The notes beneath the pieces are model-generated. The model did not search any database. It saw nothing but the letters and a program-made list of their open reading frames with translations, and was not told where the DNA came from. Made by a program: the position numbers and the translations under genes. From Erythrophleum ivorense (taxonomy: Eukaryota > Streptophyta > Magnoliopsida > Fabales > Fabaceae): 64,000 nucleotides of DNA. Positions 10,483 through 22,902 of the stretch are shown in pieces. Location of the stretch: positions 41,875,283 to 41,939,282 of the forward strand of contig JAIUCV010000003.1 of assembly GCA_026724425.1 (NCBI GenBank). The letters run 5' to 3'. Numbering within the stretch: position 1 is the stretch's first letter; each line of letters starts with the position of its first letter.

Positions 10483-12786
10483 TGTAAAACTCGATATGCA
10501 GGATGCATGGGAAGGGAAGGGAATGGAGTTGACTTGTCAATGCAAATCCTTGTAGCTGCCACGTACCAACTTTCTGCATTTTGCAACTTTACGGATATAT
10601 CCTCCTTCCATATACTTTAAGCTGGTTTTTCGGTCATTACCACCCAAACCTTTGCAGCACATATCACTTCCAGCTGAGAAAAACGCAGAGACAGACCAGA
10701 AACTCTGCATTTTCATTTCTGATGTGCTGGACGCTGCTGGACGTTGCTTCTTCTCCTTCTTCGAACTGTGAATTACCCTCTACTCCATCTCCAGCAAGTT
10801 ACTCCATCCAAGTCGCATCACTCCTTCCTGCTGGACGAACTGTGGTGCTGGGGTTGCTCCTTGAATTTTGCTAAGTTTTTGCTGCTGGTTTTGGGTGAAA
10901 GCACGCCAGAAAAATTCCCTCCCTAAGCTGCAAGTTCTACTGTATGTACTGGTGCTACTAGACTCCCCTGCACAGCGCCTTCTCCCCTTGTTCAGCGCTA
11001 CTTTGTCTCTTTTTTGGTTCGATTTTAGTTGCTATTTGCTTTCTCCTCGTTTAAGTTGAGTTTGTGGCTGTGTGTGAGGCTGGTGAAGTAACGCCATCTA
11101 GGTCTCTTTAGGCTTGAAATTTCTGTTGCATGTGCTGCTTCTTTCGTTCCAATTATTGGTGTTTCCCTCCTCTGTTTATCAATGCTGTGATATGTATTAT
11201 GTAGAGGCCAGCTAGGGGGGTCTTGCGCAAAAGAAAAGTGAGGCAGGAAGATGGATTTGGTTGTAAAATTTTGACTTCATTCATATGTCTATTCTCCTAT
11301 ACATTAATTCCTCCCAAAATTCTGCATATATATATATATATATACATACCTATTTTAATTAAAGACCAAACCCCACTGTGCTCTTTTCTTACTTGTTAAA
11401 TTATATTTATGTAGAATAAACTTCCCTTTAAAGTATGGCTGCAGATTAAAGATGGTATGCATTTCCTTTAGTTTTTGAAATTGGGTTTAGCTCCTAAGTG
11501 GAACCAAGGAAAAGAAAGCACAATATAGGTATATGGTATATATTGTACGAGTTTGGAAGGCGTAAAAATTAGTAGCGGAATAATTGTTTTTAAAATCAGA
11601 TAAATTCTATATGAGATCATTGGAATGATGCCTCCTCTAAAAATCTAATGAACGGGTATTGTAGGAAATTCTGAAGGTTGAGGCATAGCTGGGAAAAGGT
11701 CAGGAAATCTCTATAAAAATCTTGGAAAGTGAGTAAGTAATGCGGACCATGAGTAAACGAGAAATTACTATTTTACTATTAAGTTTCCTTGCAGTGTTCT
11801 AAAATTGGGCAATCTATTTATTGAGATACCTATTTAAATGTTTTGTAATATATATGTTTACAAAAAAAAAATTGATTCGAACAGGAAATTTTGCAAATTG
11901 ATGGATATTTGAGTTAATTGGAATTTTTACTATGAAATTGATCCGGAGGGTATTCTGTCTGAGATGTTAAATGGAAAAAAATTATATAGTTTTATGAAGT
12001 TATCTGCTCAGAACCCTGTAGTTAACAAGAGTAGATGTTAGCCCTGGTGCACCATGATCTGTACCTCAGCTAGCAGGGGTGGTGCTAGCCCCGTGTGCAG
12101 GCCATCACACGCGGAGTTATTTTATTTTCGCAAGCTGAAAGCTGTGCGTCTGTAGTGATTTTTCCCGTGAGCTGTGTGCTCTGCGTCTGTTCCAATTGGT
12201 TCTGTTTAGATGCTTTCGGTGCATTTTGAGATAAAGCATGTTCTATACGATATTTGTATATATATATATATATAAACCTATTTGACCCTATGTTTATTTT
12301 AAAGAGGTTGGCATTGCTTATTCATTGAGTATCAAACTCATTTTTTTAAATTATATTTTCTTTTCAGAGAGCAATACAGATCCTACACTACCCCCAGCAG
12401 CTTTCTAGTGTCGATCTCTTGAGTACTTCCTTTGACGAGCCTGCAGTTGCTCATGTGGGTGTATTTTGTCTGTAGGTGTATTTTGTTTTGAAACTTTGTA
12501 AAACTTTGTAAAGTTGGCTCCACTGACTCATGGATGGGGCATCCCCACTCCCTGGAAATTTCTTTTGATTTGATTGGATATGGGTCATCCCTTTTGTTGT
12601 ATTGTGCTGGCTGACAATTTGTAGAAATATAGGGAGGTCTAATTTATAAAGGAGACTCTACCGAAATTTCTACAAATGTACTTTAAAGAGAAGCTTATAT
12701 GTTTTATATGATTCAAATTGATGCCCATAAGTATTTTCTTTATATTTCCGCTTCTACGTCGGAGTACTTAATTGTGGGGTGTGACA
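10483..12786 (+). repeat. 3' LTR of the Tekay-type element
   Basis: 2304 bp, starts TGTAAAAC and ends GTGACA, followed by the AATAC duplication. Differences from the 5' LTR are mainly transitions plus changes in AT-run length, and one 9-bp insertion near 11772 (TTTTACTAT). Confidence 0.95.
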
Positions 12787-13769
12787 AATACCTTTTAATT
12801 AATATATCCAGCAATCAATTTATAGTAGCAATGTTTAACAACATATTCAACAACAACAACCATAATATCATTGAATTAAAAAAAATACATTGATGGTAGC
12901 AATATTGAACAACAACAACCATAATGTCATTGAAATTAAGAAAATTGATGGTTTAGTAATCCGCAAATAGGCTTATCCAAGTAATATGTTCAATTTTATG
13001 GGGAGTGACTATCATTTGTTGATTGATGTTCACTGTCTCGATCACTTGGTTTCTAAAATTTTAAACAAATTACTATTTGTCATTAATTGATATGGCTGCA
13101 ATTAGAATGTAAATTTGAAAAATTACCCTTTGGCCTTGTAACATTGCAACTGGTGGCAATGTACCCTGAAAATTTTAGAGTATAAAAGCCATGATTGCAT
13201 CTATTTGTCATTGCTGCTCAATAATTACATCATTTTCAGCTTTTGATTGTCGTTGTCGCTTGTCTCTCTTAGGCATTTATACTCTTAGCTTAGCAATCTC
13301 ATTTTGCAATTCTGCATAAGAAGGTCCAGATGAACTCTCCAAGCCCGACATCCAAACACTTGGGATGGACAAACACCAAATCTCATTCCTTGAACTCAAT
13401 TGCAGTGCGCTTTGTTTCCTAAGGCTTAGGCCAATGAATCATTACTTGAAATTTCTTAAGACGAAGAGTCCTCAATTTGAAACATTTTAATCTATTCCTG
13501 CAAATTTGAATATAGGGTAAAAAATCAATTGAAAAATAAAGGTTTTCATTAAAATCAAAAGTCAGCACCTATATCATTTAAACACTTACACAAATAATTT
13601 TAGCTCCGTCATTGACATAAAATCCATTATCATATTTATGAATTGCAATCCCCACGTCTTCACGTTATATTGGACTCCCATGCTCAGCTTCCTACAAAAG
13701 TAAAGATATATGTGACTTATCTTAAATTGTATTTAAAATTCAAATGACTTATTCACTAAAATTTTCTCA
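12787..13769 (-). pseudogene. CACTA transposase remnant, 3' portion
   Basis: Lies between the two nested retrotransposons. On the minus strand, translated pieces such as AEHGSPI, followed by a Glu-Asp-rich stretch with HKYDNGFYVNDGA (about 13600-13690), resemble the C-terminal end of plant En/Spm (PTTA-type) transposase domains. In those a Ser-Arg-hydrophobic segment precedes a His-Thr-Lys-Lys-Asp-Gly block. It continues the protein that breaks off at 26217 on the far side of the Athila insertion. At 12825-12950 a ~65-bp noncoding unit containing ACAACAACAACCATAAT is tandemly duplicated. Recognition is by eye from weak similarity. Confidence 0.5.
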
Positions 13770-13774
13770 CCATC

Positions 13775-15174
13775 TGATGCTCACTGAAATATGACACCGC
13801 AAGTGTACGGGTCGCAGACGCAGTACGTGATGAATCAAGGTTGTTCCCTCAGAGAATTAGTACAATTGGCGATTAGGCATTATAGTTCTCACATTCATTT
13901 TAGTTAAACAATCAAATTGCAAAATGGATTTATGAAACTTATGTAAAGGCAAGTAATAAACATTGGTTATAATTGAAAGTATGTAATTAGAAACACCTTA
14001 GGAATTTTAATCCCCTTTATATTAACTGTCGATTATTTCCCTTTTAATTAAACAGCTTAAGGCAATTATTAGAGTCAAGGTTGAAGTAGGTGCAATTGTC
14101 TTTCGATCCAATTGAACCCTTATATCCATTCACGCTTGATATCTCAAGGAGTGGTTAATAAATGATTAAGTGCAGACTTTCTTTCGCTACCTAGGGCCCT
14201 TGAGGATATCTCTATCTCAAGTGCAAATTAGATTATATCTAATCCTAAGTTGTTTAACCAATGGTCTATAAGCAATTTCCTTCCGTCAAAGGTTAATTAC
14301 TCAATCCACAATCAAACTAAAGAAGGCCACCCAATAGAGTGAAATATACTTCAGATTAAACACTATAAATTTCAATAATCAGCATAATCAACAAGGGAAA
14401 ACAATCTCCATAGATCAAAGGTTCATAAAATCCCTAAGGATTACAAAATCTAGCCGCTCATGGCTTGAAATCCAAAGATAAATTCAGCAAACATATTAAC
14501 TATCATCAACTAAGAGGGGGAGATGGAGTAGAAACACCTAATCGGAAGGAAAATCGATAGAATTGACGAATTCCCGATCAAATTGAAGCTTCTCCAACAC
14601 CCTTGATGCGTTTTTCTCTCCCTTAGTCGGCCAAAACTCCCTTTGCATGCTGAATGAATGAAACCTTAGCCTTTTCCCGACTTTTTTAGCTTGCTAAATT
14701 AAATTGTGCGTTTCAGGGTCCGATCTCGCTATGGCGAGGAGTGCTTCTCGCTTCTCATAAGTTCCCAGATTTCTGCTGTTCTCGCTACTGCTACGCTATG
14801 GCGAGTTTCTCCCTGGAATTTGTATGCTTCGCGACTTCGCTGTGGCGAAGTACCTCACTCGCTATTGCGAAAGTGTGTTCTCGCCATAGCGAGTTGAATC
14901 CTCGCTGTAGCGAGAATGCTTGTTCCACTTGTACTTTCTCACTTCTCAGCTTCCTTCTCTTTTCTCAATTCTTTCTTGCTTCTTTTATTTTTCCTGAAAT
15001 TTAAATCCATCATAGAGTGAGGCTCAAATTGCTAAAGATAATACAATAAATCACTCTCTTTATTTTGTTTGATTAAATCCATGTTTAACTCTATTAAACA
15101 AGAAAAAAGTACTTGCCTCCCTAATTTGATCTCAAATATAATCTCTTTTTATATCATAAATTAGAGAGTCATCA
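13775..15174 (-). repeat. 3' LTR of the Athila-type element
   Basis: 1400 bp with TGATGCTCAC at the left edge and GAGTCATCA at the right edge; 24805-26211 is its partner. Around 14725-14930 it carries several variants of the palindrome CTCGCTATAGCGAG. Relative to the 5' LTR it lacks 9 bp (ATAGCGAGA) near 14752, inside one such palindrome. Confidence 0.95.
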
Positions 15175-15190
15175 AACTCCCCCACACTTA
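15175..15190 (-). other. Polypurine tract of the Athila-type element
   Basis: On the minus strand TAAGTGTGGGGGAGTT abuts the 3' LTR, the place expected for the plus-strand primer. Near-identical tracts recur at about 15288-15302 and 16151-16164, inside the 3' untranslated region. Confidence 0.8.
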
Positions 15191-16466
15191 AATTCTTGCT
15201 TGTCCTCAAACAATTCTCAGACTATCAAATAGAGATCATTTATTTATTCTTTTTCATTATCATCACCTAATCAATCAGAATTTCAGCTCTCCCCCACACT
15301 TAGAATGATACTAATGCTAGAAACAGAAGTTCAGCAAAACTTAAATTGAATTTCGAAAACAATGCAATCATAGCTACACCCTGACTAAGTGTGTGTGTGC
15401 TCCATAGATAGATTTTTAAAAAGCATTCAAGCAACCTTCAACATATCCTCATTACATTTTCAAGACCAATCCAGATATCCACTCTAGCTTCAATCCTCAA
15501 CATTCATTAAAAGAGGTTTCTATTGTTCACCAGAGATCAGTTTTCAACATGATCATTCAGCTATTTTTTTTTCTTTTCTCCTCAGTTCTCTTAATCCTTT
15601 TGACGCGAATGACGACATTGGTTATGAAGCTACCCAGTTACTCAGATTAGGGAAGTCCTCGGAGTGCTTATTAGCATACTCTTAGTTTCTATCACCGTTT
15701 GATGTAAAAGTTCACACTTTTTGGTGCAAACCTCCGGTTACTAAGTGATTCAACCATTAGAGTAGAGTTTTTGTTTTTGTTTTTCTTTTTTTTTTTTGAA
15801 TGGTGTACTCATGATCTCTCTAAAATGACAATCAGATATCCACTAGAAGCAAGTAACTTGGAAGAATCTAAAAAAAATAATTGAGAGTTAGTTTAAGAGA
15901 AAACTTGAATACTTCACTTAATCATATTATGGAAGAGTGGTCCTAATGTGGGTCCATACTACAACTACATTATCTACTTTGTTCATTTCAAGCTTGCTTC
16001 ACCCCCATATTCATTGATCAGTATTCCTCTAAGGCAGTGAGACTAATTATGGTTAAAATTGGAGATGTTATGATGGATTATTTATGAGTGCTAGCTATTT
16101 ACTTTATTAACTGAATTTGGGTGTTCATGTCTATTTAGCCTATGTGTACATTCCCCCACACTTAAAACTAACATTGTCTGCAATGTGCAAAATAGAAGAG
16201 CAAAAGCAAGATAAGAGAGGTAAAGTGTGGTGAAGGAAAATGAAAGAGACAAAACTCCATTGATAAGAAAAGAAAACATTTGAGAGGATGAGAGGGGTGC
16301 TAAAACAACTCCTGCAACTGACAGATAACAATTTAGACAAAATATAGGCAGCAACCAGTGAGTTGTGATGAGAGATAACAGATTAGCATAGAGATATATA
16401 GTTATCCATATACAGTAATCCAAAAAGAAAAAAAAAGCAAAATAAAACAGTAACAAGAAACAGCAA
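15191..16466 (-). other. 3' untranslated region of the Athila-type element
   Basis: No supported coding sequence. It contains two extra copies of the polypurine core AAGTGTGGGGGA (minus strand). The short minus-strand frames at 16091-16513 are hydrophobic low-complexity translations overlapping the end of ORF3; I do not accept them as genes. Confidence 0.6.
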
Positions 16467-17597
16467 TCAAGGGATAGAAGGGTCCTGTGAATCCGAAGGA
16501 CCAGGCTGGTCACCCGGTGGAGGGTTCTGGGGAAGAACGATCACTAATGGTGAAGGACCCGCTGGAGGTGAAGGGGCAGGGGCAGGCATCAAGTAATCCA
16601 TAAGCATTTGAAGCTGGTCCTTCATTGACAGGACGTGGCCTTCCAACCAGTCAATGGACTCTCGTACCCAACCTTCAAACTCAGCTGAATGCGGCGGGTC
16701 CTGCTGCATCGGCTCAGGTGTGCTCATGCGCTGTGGGGGAGGTGGTGAAGAAGTTGCAGGAGGTGCCTGGGCAGATGCCCGTTGTCTACGAGGATGGCCC
16801 GGCTCATCCTTTATGCTATCATACTTGAAAGGCCATTTTGGCTTGAACTACGCATCATTTTTGGAGACTCGGCTTCCCCCCATAGTGACTAGCTCAGTAA
16901 GCATATGGGGATAGGCCAGGCTCGCTCTATCAGACCTCGCTACTTGCTTAAAGTTTAGGTACATCAGGCGAGGGATGTTGACCCGCTGCTTGGTCATGAA
17001 GCACTAAGTCAGTGTAGCTCGCTTTTGGATCATGTCCGAACCATGGGAGCTCGTCAGAATGTTGCTGGTGATGAATTGTAACCAATAACGGGCCGATTTG
17101 TTTAACTGATTTACCGGGTATACTTTATTGACCAATCGGGCTTGGCCTTCCAGTGCGATGGTGGTTTCTACCTCCTCCCATGGAATTGATTCAAGATTCT
17201 CTAAATAGTGTTGGAATGAGCATTCCTCGACATCCGGTAGCTCATAGAAGTCTTGAAATACTTTCTCGTTGATGCGTACCCAAGCAGCCCGGCAATAATA
17301 TTTATCCTCTCCCTCTTCAGTATCCTCAAAGTTGGCATACAGCTCTTGGATTATCAGTGGGATTCGATGCACCAGCTTTTTGGTGAAGCCTTGCAATCCA
17401 TGCCACTGAAAGTCCAGATAGGTGAGATCCAGGATATGAGGCTCATAATATCTGTCTTCAACTACACCTCGGTCAGCGAAAAGCCTCTCAAAATAGAATT
17501 CTGCCCGAGTTGAAGCTAACCTATCTTTATCATAGGCCTGCTTCTTCTGCTTAGAGGAGGATGCTCCAGCAGTCTTGGCTTACTTTTTAGGAGCCAT
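16467..17597 (-). pseudogene. Athila-type third ORF (broken)
   Basis: Begins at the ATG at 17597 (MAPKK) and keeps one frame to the stop at 16467. It is interrupted by TAA at 17580-17582, a stop at 17004 and a further TAG near 16848. The N-terminal half has FYFERLFADRGVVEDRYYEP and the tract WHGLQGFTKKLVHRIP, resembling the putative plant transposon protein domain found in ORFs after pol in Athila-type elements. The C-terminal part is rich in Pro, Ser and Gln. I see no clear signal peptide or membrane segment, so an envelope role is not supported here. Function unknown; dead copy. Confidence 0.7.
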
Positions 17598-17619
17598 CAC
17601 TGTAAAAAGCACAGATGAA

Positions 17620-19080
17620 TTGAAAGAAAATCAGTGTAAGTAGTAAAAGCAATCAACAGGATGATCAGGGGGAAGGGGTGTCACATGCATAGTTAAGGTG
17701 AGAAGCATGAAATAGATGGCATATGCTATGATTGGAAGAAGGACAAGAGCCTTTAAAAGCCTACAGGGGACCAAGGGATAGAGGAAGAAGGAAGCAATCG
17801 AAGTAGGGAACGCTTGGTGAAGGAAAAAATTTTTCTGGAAAAAGTCTCGAACTCGCTGTAGCGAGTTGATGCTCGCTATAGCGAGCGTGAACAAATATGA
17901 GCAATATGCGATTATGTGCAGAAAAATGCCAAACTAAATGTAGTCCCCTGCACAGAAATATACAACCAGCACAGCGAATGTATTCAAAACGAATAATTAA
18001 CCCTAAACTACACAAATTCATATGAAAAGTCCTTTAGCCCTAAGGTTCGCGAAAAAGCTTAAATTAACCATGATTCAGGAGATAAAATGAAAAATCGACT
18101 TACCTGATGCAAGGAAAATGGAATGCGAGGGGAATGGGAGCATTGATCGTAGGAGATTTGGTTGAAGGATGAGATCTCAAGGAGGAGGGTTCAGATGCGC
18201 TATAGCGAGAATGAGCGTGGGTTTGGCTAAGCGACGAAATGAACTATTTGGGCTCAGATATTAGCAACCTCGTTATTGCTAGGCAATAGCGAGGAACTCT
18301 CTGGAAAAAGTATAAGCAGGGTTGCAGTCTTCACAACAACGAAAGGAACCCTTCACTATGGCGAGAAGACTCATAAAAATTAAGATACTGAAGAGTATCG
18401 CTGTAGCTGGGCTATAGCGAGGATCTCTCTGGCTTTTGTACGTGGTTCAGGAGTATGCTGCAGTCGCTATAGCGAGTGGAATAACTCGCAATAGCAAAAA
18501 GAGTTAAAAATTTTTTTTTGAACATATCACTCACTATAGCGTAGCTACAGCGACATACTCTCTGGACTTTGTACCACATTGGCTGCAGAGATCTCGCCAT
18601 GGCGAAAGGATTAGCTCGTTACAACGAAGACACTTAGTATTATTCATGGTGCTCGCCACAGCCTGGCCATGGCAAGGGACTCTCAGGTTATTATACCTGA
18701 TGCAAAAATAAGCAGCCTCACTGTAGCGAGGTGGTCCTCTCGTTATAGCGATTTTTTTTTTGAATTAATGAATATGCAGATAAGCATTCTATAACTCTAT
18801 TGAATTCACCTCTCACATCAACTCATTTTACTCAAATCATAACCAACATAGTTGATTAACATGACTAGAATGATTATGGTTAATGCAAAGTAAGGTTAGG
18901 AACTCCCTGAAATTCATGTCGGACGACGGTCTTTTCTACCAAACACCTTGTTCCCAGCATCTAGCACTCCAGTACCACACCCAACCTAAAAAACACACAA
19001 AGGACATGAAAAATTGAAAAAAAAAACGAGAACAATAAACTTAAATTGAGGAACAAGAAGAAAACTTGGGTTGCCTCCCA
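17620..19080 (-). repeat. Palindrome-rich spacer between pol and ORF3
   Basis: Noncoding. It holds more than a dozen perfect or near copies of the palindrome CTCGCTATAGCGAG, including the perfect 16-mer GCTCGCTATAGCGAGC at 17871-17886 and variants near 17851, 18196, 18286, 18411, 18463, 18593, 18719 and 18741. Spacing is irregular, so it is not a tandem array. The same motif fills part of the LTR. Its function is unknown. Confidence 0.85.
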
Positions 19081-19123
19081 AGGAGCGCTTGGTTTATAGT
19101 CCTCAACCGGACTTTGTCTCCAA

Positions 19124-20845
19124 TCAAAGAGGTTGAGCCAAGGTATGGACTATAGTCTGCCGGTCTATGTCATCCCCCAGATAATGCTTCAGCCTCTGAC
19201 CATTTACTTTAAATTGATCTCCTAATTTCTCATCCTGAACTTCAATGGCTCCATAAGATGTTACAGCAATTACCTTGAACGGGCCAGACCATCTTGATCG
19301 CAACTTACCTGGAAACAACTTTAAACGAGAGTTATAAAGTAACACAAGGTCGCCAGGTGTAAATGTCCTTAGTAAGATGTGTCTATTATGAATTCTTTTG
19401 GTTCTTTCTTTGTAAATTCTAGAATTTTCAAAGGCTTGCAATCTAAACTCATCAAATTCATTAAGTTGCATTAGTCTTTTCTCACTCACTTTAGCCATAT
19501 CATAATTCAGTTTCTTAATGGCCCAAAAGGCTTTATGCTCTAGCTCAATGGGCAGATGACAAGCTTTGCCAAAGACCAATTGATATGGAGACATACCTAT
19601 TGGAGATTTAAAAGCCGTCCTGTATGCCCATAAAGCGTCGTCAAGCTTATCTGCCCAATCTTTTCTAGTGGGGTTTACAGTCTTTTCTAAAATCCTTTTT
19701 ATTTCTCTATTAGATACTTCACACAAGCCATTAGTTTGAGGGTGATAAGCTAATGCCATTCTATGGGTGACTCCATATTTTTCAAGCATACCCCTAAACA
19801 ACCTATTGTTAAAATGAGTTCCCCCATCACTAATGATTGCCCTAAGTGTGCCAAATCGAGTAAAAATATTCTTTTTAACAAATCGCACCACTGTATTGGC
19901 ATCATTAGATTGGCAAGCGACAGCCTCAATCCACTTACTCACATACTCAACCGCAACTAAAATGTATTGATGAGTTCTCGATGAAACAAATGGTCCTATG
20001 AAATCAATGCCCCACACATAAAATAATTCTACCTCAAAAATATCTGATTGGGGCATTTCATGCCTCCTTGAGATGTTACCTGTTCGCTGACATGCATCAC
20101 AATGACTGACAAATAAATAAGCATATTTAAACAGTGAGGGCCAATAAAACCCAGATTGTAACACTTTATAAGCAGTACGTTGGCCGTTAAAATGACCACC
20201 ATAAGGAGCAGAATGACAAGCATGAAGAATGTCATTTTGTTCAGTCTGAGGCACACATTTTCGCAAAATTTGGTCAGCACATTTCCTATATAAAAATGGT
20301 TCATCCCACACAAACCATTTCACATCATGCAAAAACTTTTTCTTTTGATAAAAAGTTAATTCATTGGGCACAATGCCACTAACCAGGTAGTTGGCATAAT
20401 CAGCATACCAAGGCACAAATATACAATTCACAGCAAATATAGATTCATCAGGAAAGCTCTCATTAATCAAGAGATTATCCACACAATCAGAGTTATTTAT
20501 AAGCCTAGATAAATGATCAACCACTTGATTTTCAGTTCCTTTCCTATCAGCAATTTGCACATCAAATTCTTGTAATAGTAAAACCCATCTAATTAGCCTA
20601 GGTTTGGATTCTTTCTTACATAAAAGATATCTAATAGCAGCATGATCAGTATGAACTATAACTTTAGTACCCATCAAATAGACTCTAAATTTCTCAAAAG
20701 CAAAGACAATAGCAAGAATTTCTTTTTTAGTAGTTGAGTAATTTACCTGTGCTCCAGCTAAGGTTTTGCTTGCATAATAAATAGGATGGAAAATCTTACC
20801 ATGTCTCTAGCCAAGCCCAGCTCCAACTGCATAATCGCTCGCGTC
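19124..20845 (-). pseudogene. Athila-type pol: RNase H and integrase
   Basis: A 517-codon open stretch (20677-19124) preceded in the same frame by the RNase H start, itself cut by TAG at 20807-20809. RNase H motifs include IVHTDHAAIRYLL and NQVVDHLSRL. Integrase follows, with its zinc-binding region ending in CDACQRTGN, then FYVWGIDFIGPF, IISDGGTHFNN and the Glu-bearing YHPQTNGLCEVSNREIK, giving the D,D,E catalytic residues. The C-terminal region ends near LKHYLGDD. This is the best preserved part of the element; the core residues of integrase look intact. Confidence 0.9.
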
Positions 20846-22869
20846 TCATATAACTTCAAAGGGTAGTGACCAATCAGGGGCCACTATAATTGGTGCGGTG
20901 ATGAGTCTCTGCTTAAGTTCTTCAAAGGCTTTCAAGCAGTCTCCATCTAACTTAAAAGGGGTATCCTTTTCAAGCAATTGAGAAAGAGGCTTTGCTATCT
21001 GTGAAAAATCCTTGATAAATCGCCGATAGAACCCAACATGCCCCAAGAAGCTTCTAATAGCTTTCACATTGATGGGCGGTGGTAGTTGCTCAATTATTGA
21101 AACTTTGGCCTGATCCACTTCCAACCCTCTTTTAGACACTTTATGCCCAAGTACTATACCTTCACAAACCATGTAGTGGCACTTTTCCCAATTTAGGACT
21201 AAATTAGTGTCCTCACACCTTTGCAAGACTCGTGTCAAATTGGCCAGACATTCTTCAAATGTGATGCCAAATACTGAGAAATCGTCTATGAAGACTTTCA
21301 TGATATGCTCAATCATGTCAGAAAAAATTGACATCATGCATCTTTGAAATGTGGCAGGAGCGTTACATAGTCCAAAAGGCATGCGTCTAAATGCGAAAGT
21401 CCCATATGGACATCTGAAAGTGGTCTTTTCTTGATCCTCCGGGGCAATAGCAATCTGATTGTATCTAGAATAGCCATCCAAGAAACAGAAGAATTCTTTT
21501 CCTGTTAATCGGTCTAACATCTGATCGATGAATGGAAGCGGAAAATGATCCTTTCTTGTAGCCATATTTAACTTCCTGTAGTCCATACAAACTCTCCAGC
21601 CTGTGACTATTCTTGTGGCAATCATTTCATTCTTCTCATTATGCACCACTGTCATACCTCCTTTCTTAGAGACACACTGCACCGGACTCACCCAGTCACT
21701 ATCTAAGATGGGGTAGATAATTCTAGCATCAAGCCACTTAATGATCTCTTTCTTAACCACTTCTTTCATTATCGGATTCAATCTTCTGTGGTTTTCCACA
21801 GATTTCTTGTGGTCATCTTCTAAGAGAATTTTGTGCATACAGATGGCTGGGCTGATTCCCTTTATATCTGCTATGGTCCAACCAATAGCTCTTTTGTGCT
21901 CCTTTAACACTCTTAACAGCTGCTTCTCTTAGGAAAATGTTAATGCTGATGAGACTATGACTGGCAAAGTTTCTTCGTCCCCTAAATAGGCGTATTTTAG
22001 ATGTGGAGGAAGAGGTTTCAGTTCCAACAATGGAGGCTGCTCGATGGAAGGTGGTAGAGCATGGGTATTTCGTGAAGTCAGCTCCAGCGATTCAAAATGC
22101 CCATTATGCTTAGCTATAGGCCTAAATGCATTAAGCTTGTGCTCAACTTCCACTCCACTTCCTCTAAACTTGACTTACCAACAAGTAATGCTTCAAAAGG
22201 ATCTGTGAAAGCATAAGAGTCTAATTCTTCTTGAATCATCTCTTCAACAATAGACACTTGTGAGCATTCCTCGACACTACCGATATGCTTCATGGCTTTC
22301 TCCACATTGAAAGTGACTTGCTCATCTCCCAATCGCATTATTATCTCCTCTTTTTCCACATCAACAAGTGCTCTGCTAATAGCTAGAAATGGCCTCCCCA
22401 CTATCAATGGGATGTCTCTATCCTCTTCAATATCGAGAACAATAAAATCAGCGGGGTAGAAGAACTGCCCAACTTTCACTAACACATCTTCAATGATTCC
22501 ATGTGGAAAAGAGAGACTTCTATCGGCTAGCTGCAAAGTGACCGTCGTTGGATTGGCCTCTCCCATCTGTAGCTTTCGAAAAACAAATAAGGGCATAAGG
22601 TTTATAGCAAATCCTAAATCACAGAGTGCTCGACCTTCAAATTTATCTCCAATCATGCAAGGGATTGAAAAGGAACCGGGGTCTTTGCACTTAGTTGGTA
22701 GGTTGGATTTCAGGATATTTGTAGTCTCCTTTATCAAAGCCACTATTGCAAATTCAGTAAACCGCTTCTTCTTGCTAAGCATGTCCTTAAGAAACTTAGC
22801 ATATTTAGGCATTTGCTCCAAAGCTTCGGAGAAAGGGATATTGATGTGAAGTTGCTTAAACATGCTCAA
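20846..22869 (-). pseudogene. Athila-type pol: protease and reverse transcriptase
   Basis: The protease region (22869-22114) contains ALCDLGFAINLMP, where Athila proteases usually have ALCDLG followed by a small residue, so the catalytic Asp is kept. The frame shifts near 22130. TGA/TAG-type stops follow at 21929 and 20846. The reverse transcriptase begins near 21910 (HKRAIGWTIADIKGISP) and shows VCMDYRKLN, LDGYSRYNQIAIAPEDQEKT, MPFGLCNAPATFQRCM and the catalytic FIDDFSVFG near 21280. An RNase H connection follows. The residues and spacing are those of Athila reverse transcriptase. Confidence 0.9.
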
Positions 22870-22902
22870 GAACTTCTTATACTGATCATCAAGGACTTTC
22901 TT

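Larger units (their letters stand above)
3172..12786 (+). mobile_element. Ty3/gypsy retrotransposon, Tekay/Del-type chromovirus, complete but dead
   Basis: A full-length element with two ~2.3-kb LTRs, an initiator-Met tRNA primer site, gag-pol and a polypurine tract. It is flanked by the perfect 5-bp duplication AATAC (3167-3171 and 12787-12791). The right LTR starts TGTAAAAC and ends GTGACA; the left LTR has lost the first T (GGTAAAAC). Internal domains run gag, protease, reverse transcriptase, RNase H, integrase and chromodomain, an order that with the ~2.3-kb LTRs fits the Tekay/Del clade. At least three frameshifts and six in-frame stops make it non-autonomous. It sits inside the CACTA element. 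The LTRs differ by only a few bases per hundred by eye. Confidence 0.95.

Noticed and set aside
14706..15004. Small ORFs repeated at 25769-26041 and 37220-37474
   Set aside because: They are translations of the palindrome-rich part of the Athila LTR and are broken differently in each copy.
16091..16513. 140-codon hydrophobic minus-strand ORF as an envelope gene
   Set aside because: It is a T-rich low-complexity frame overlapping the end of ORF3 in another phase, with no conserved start or domain.
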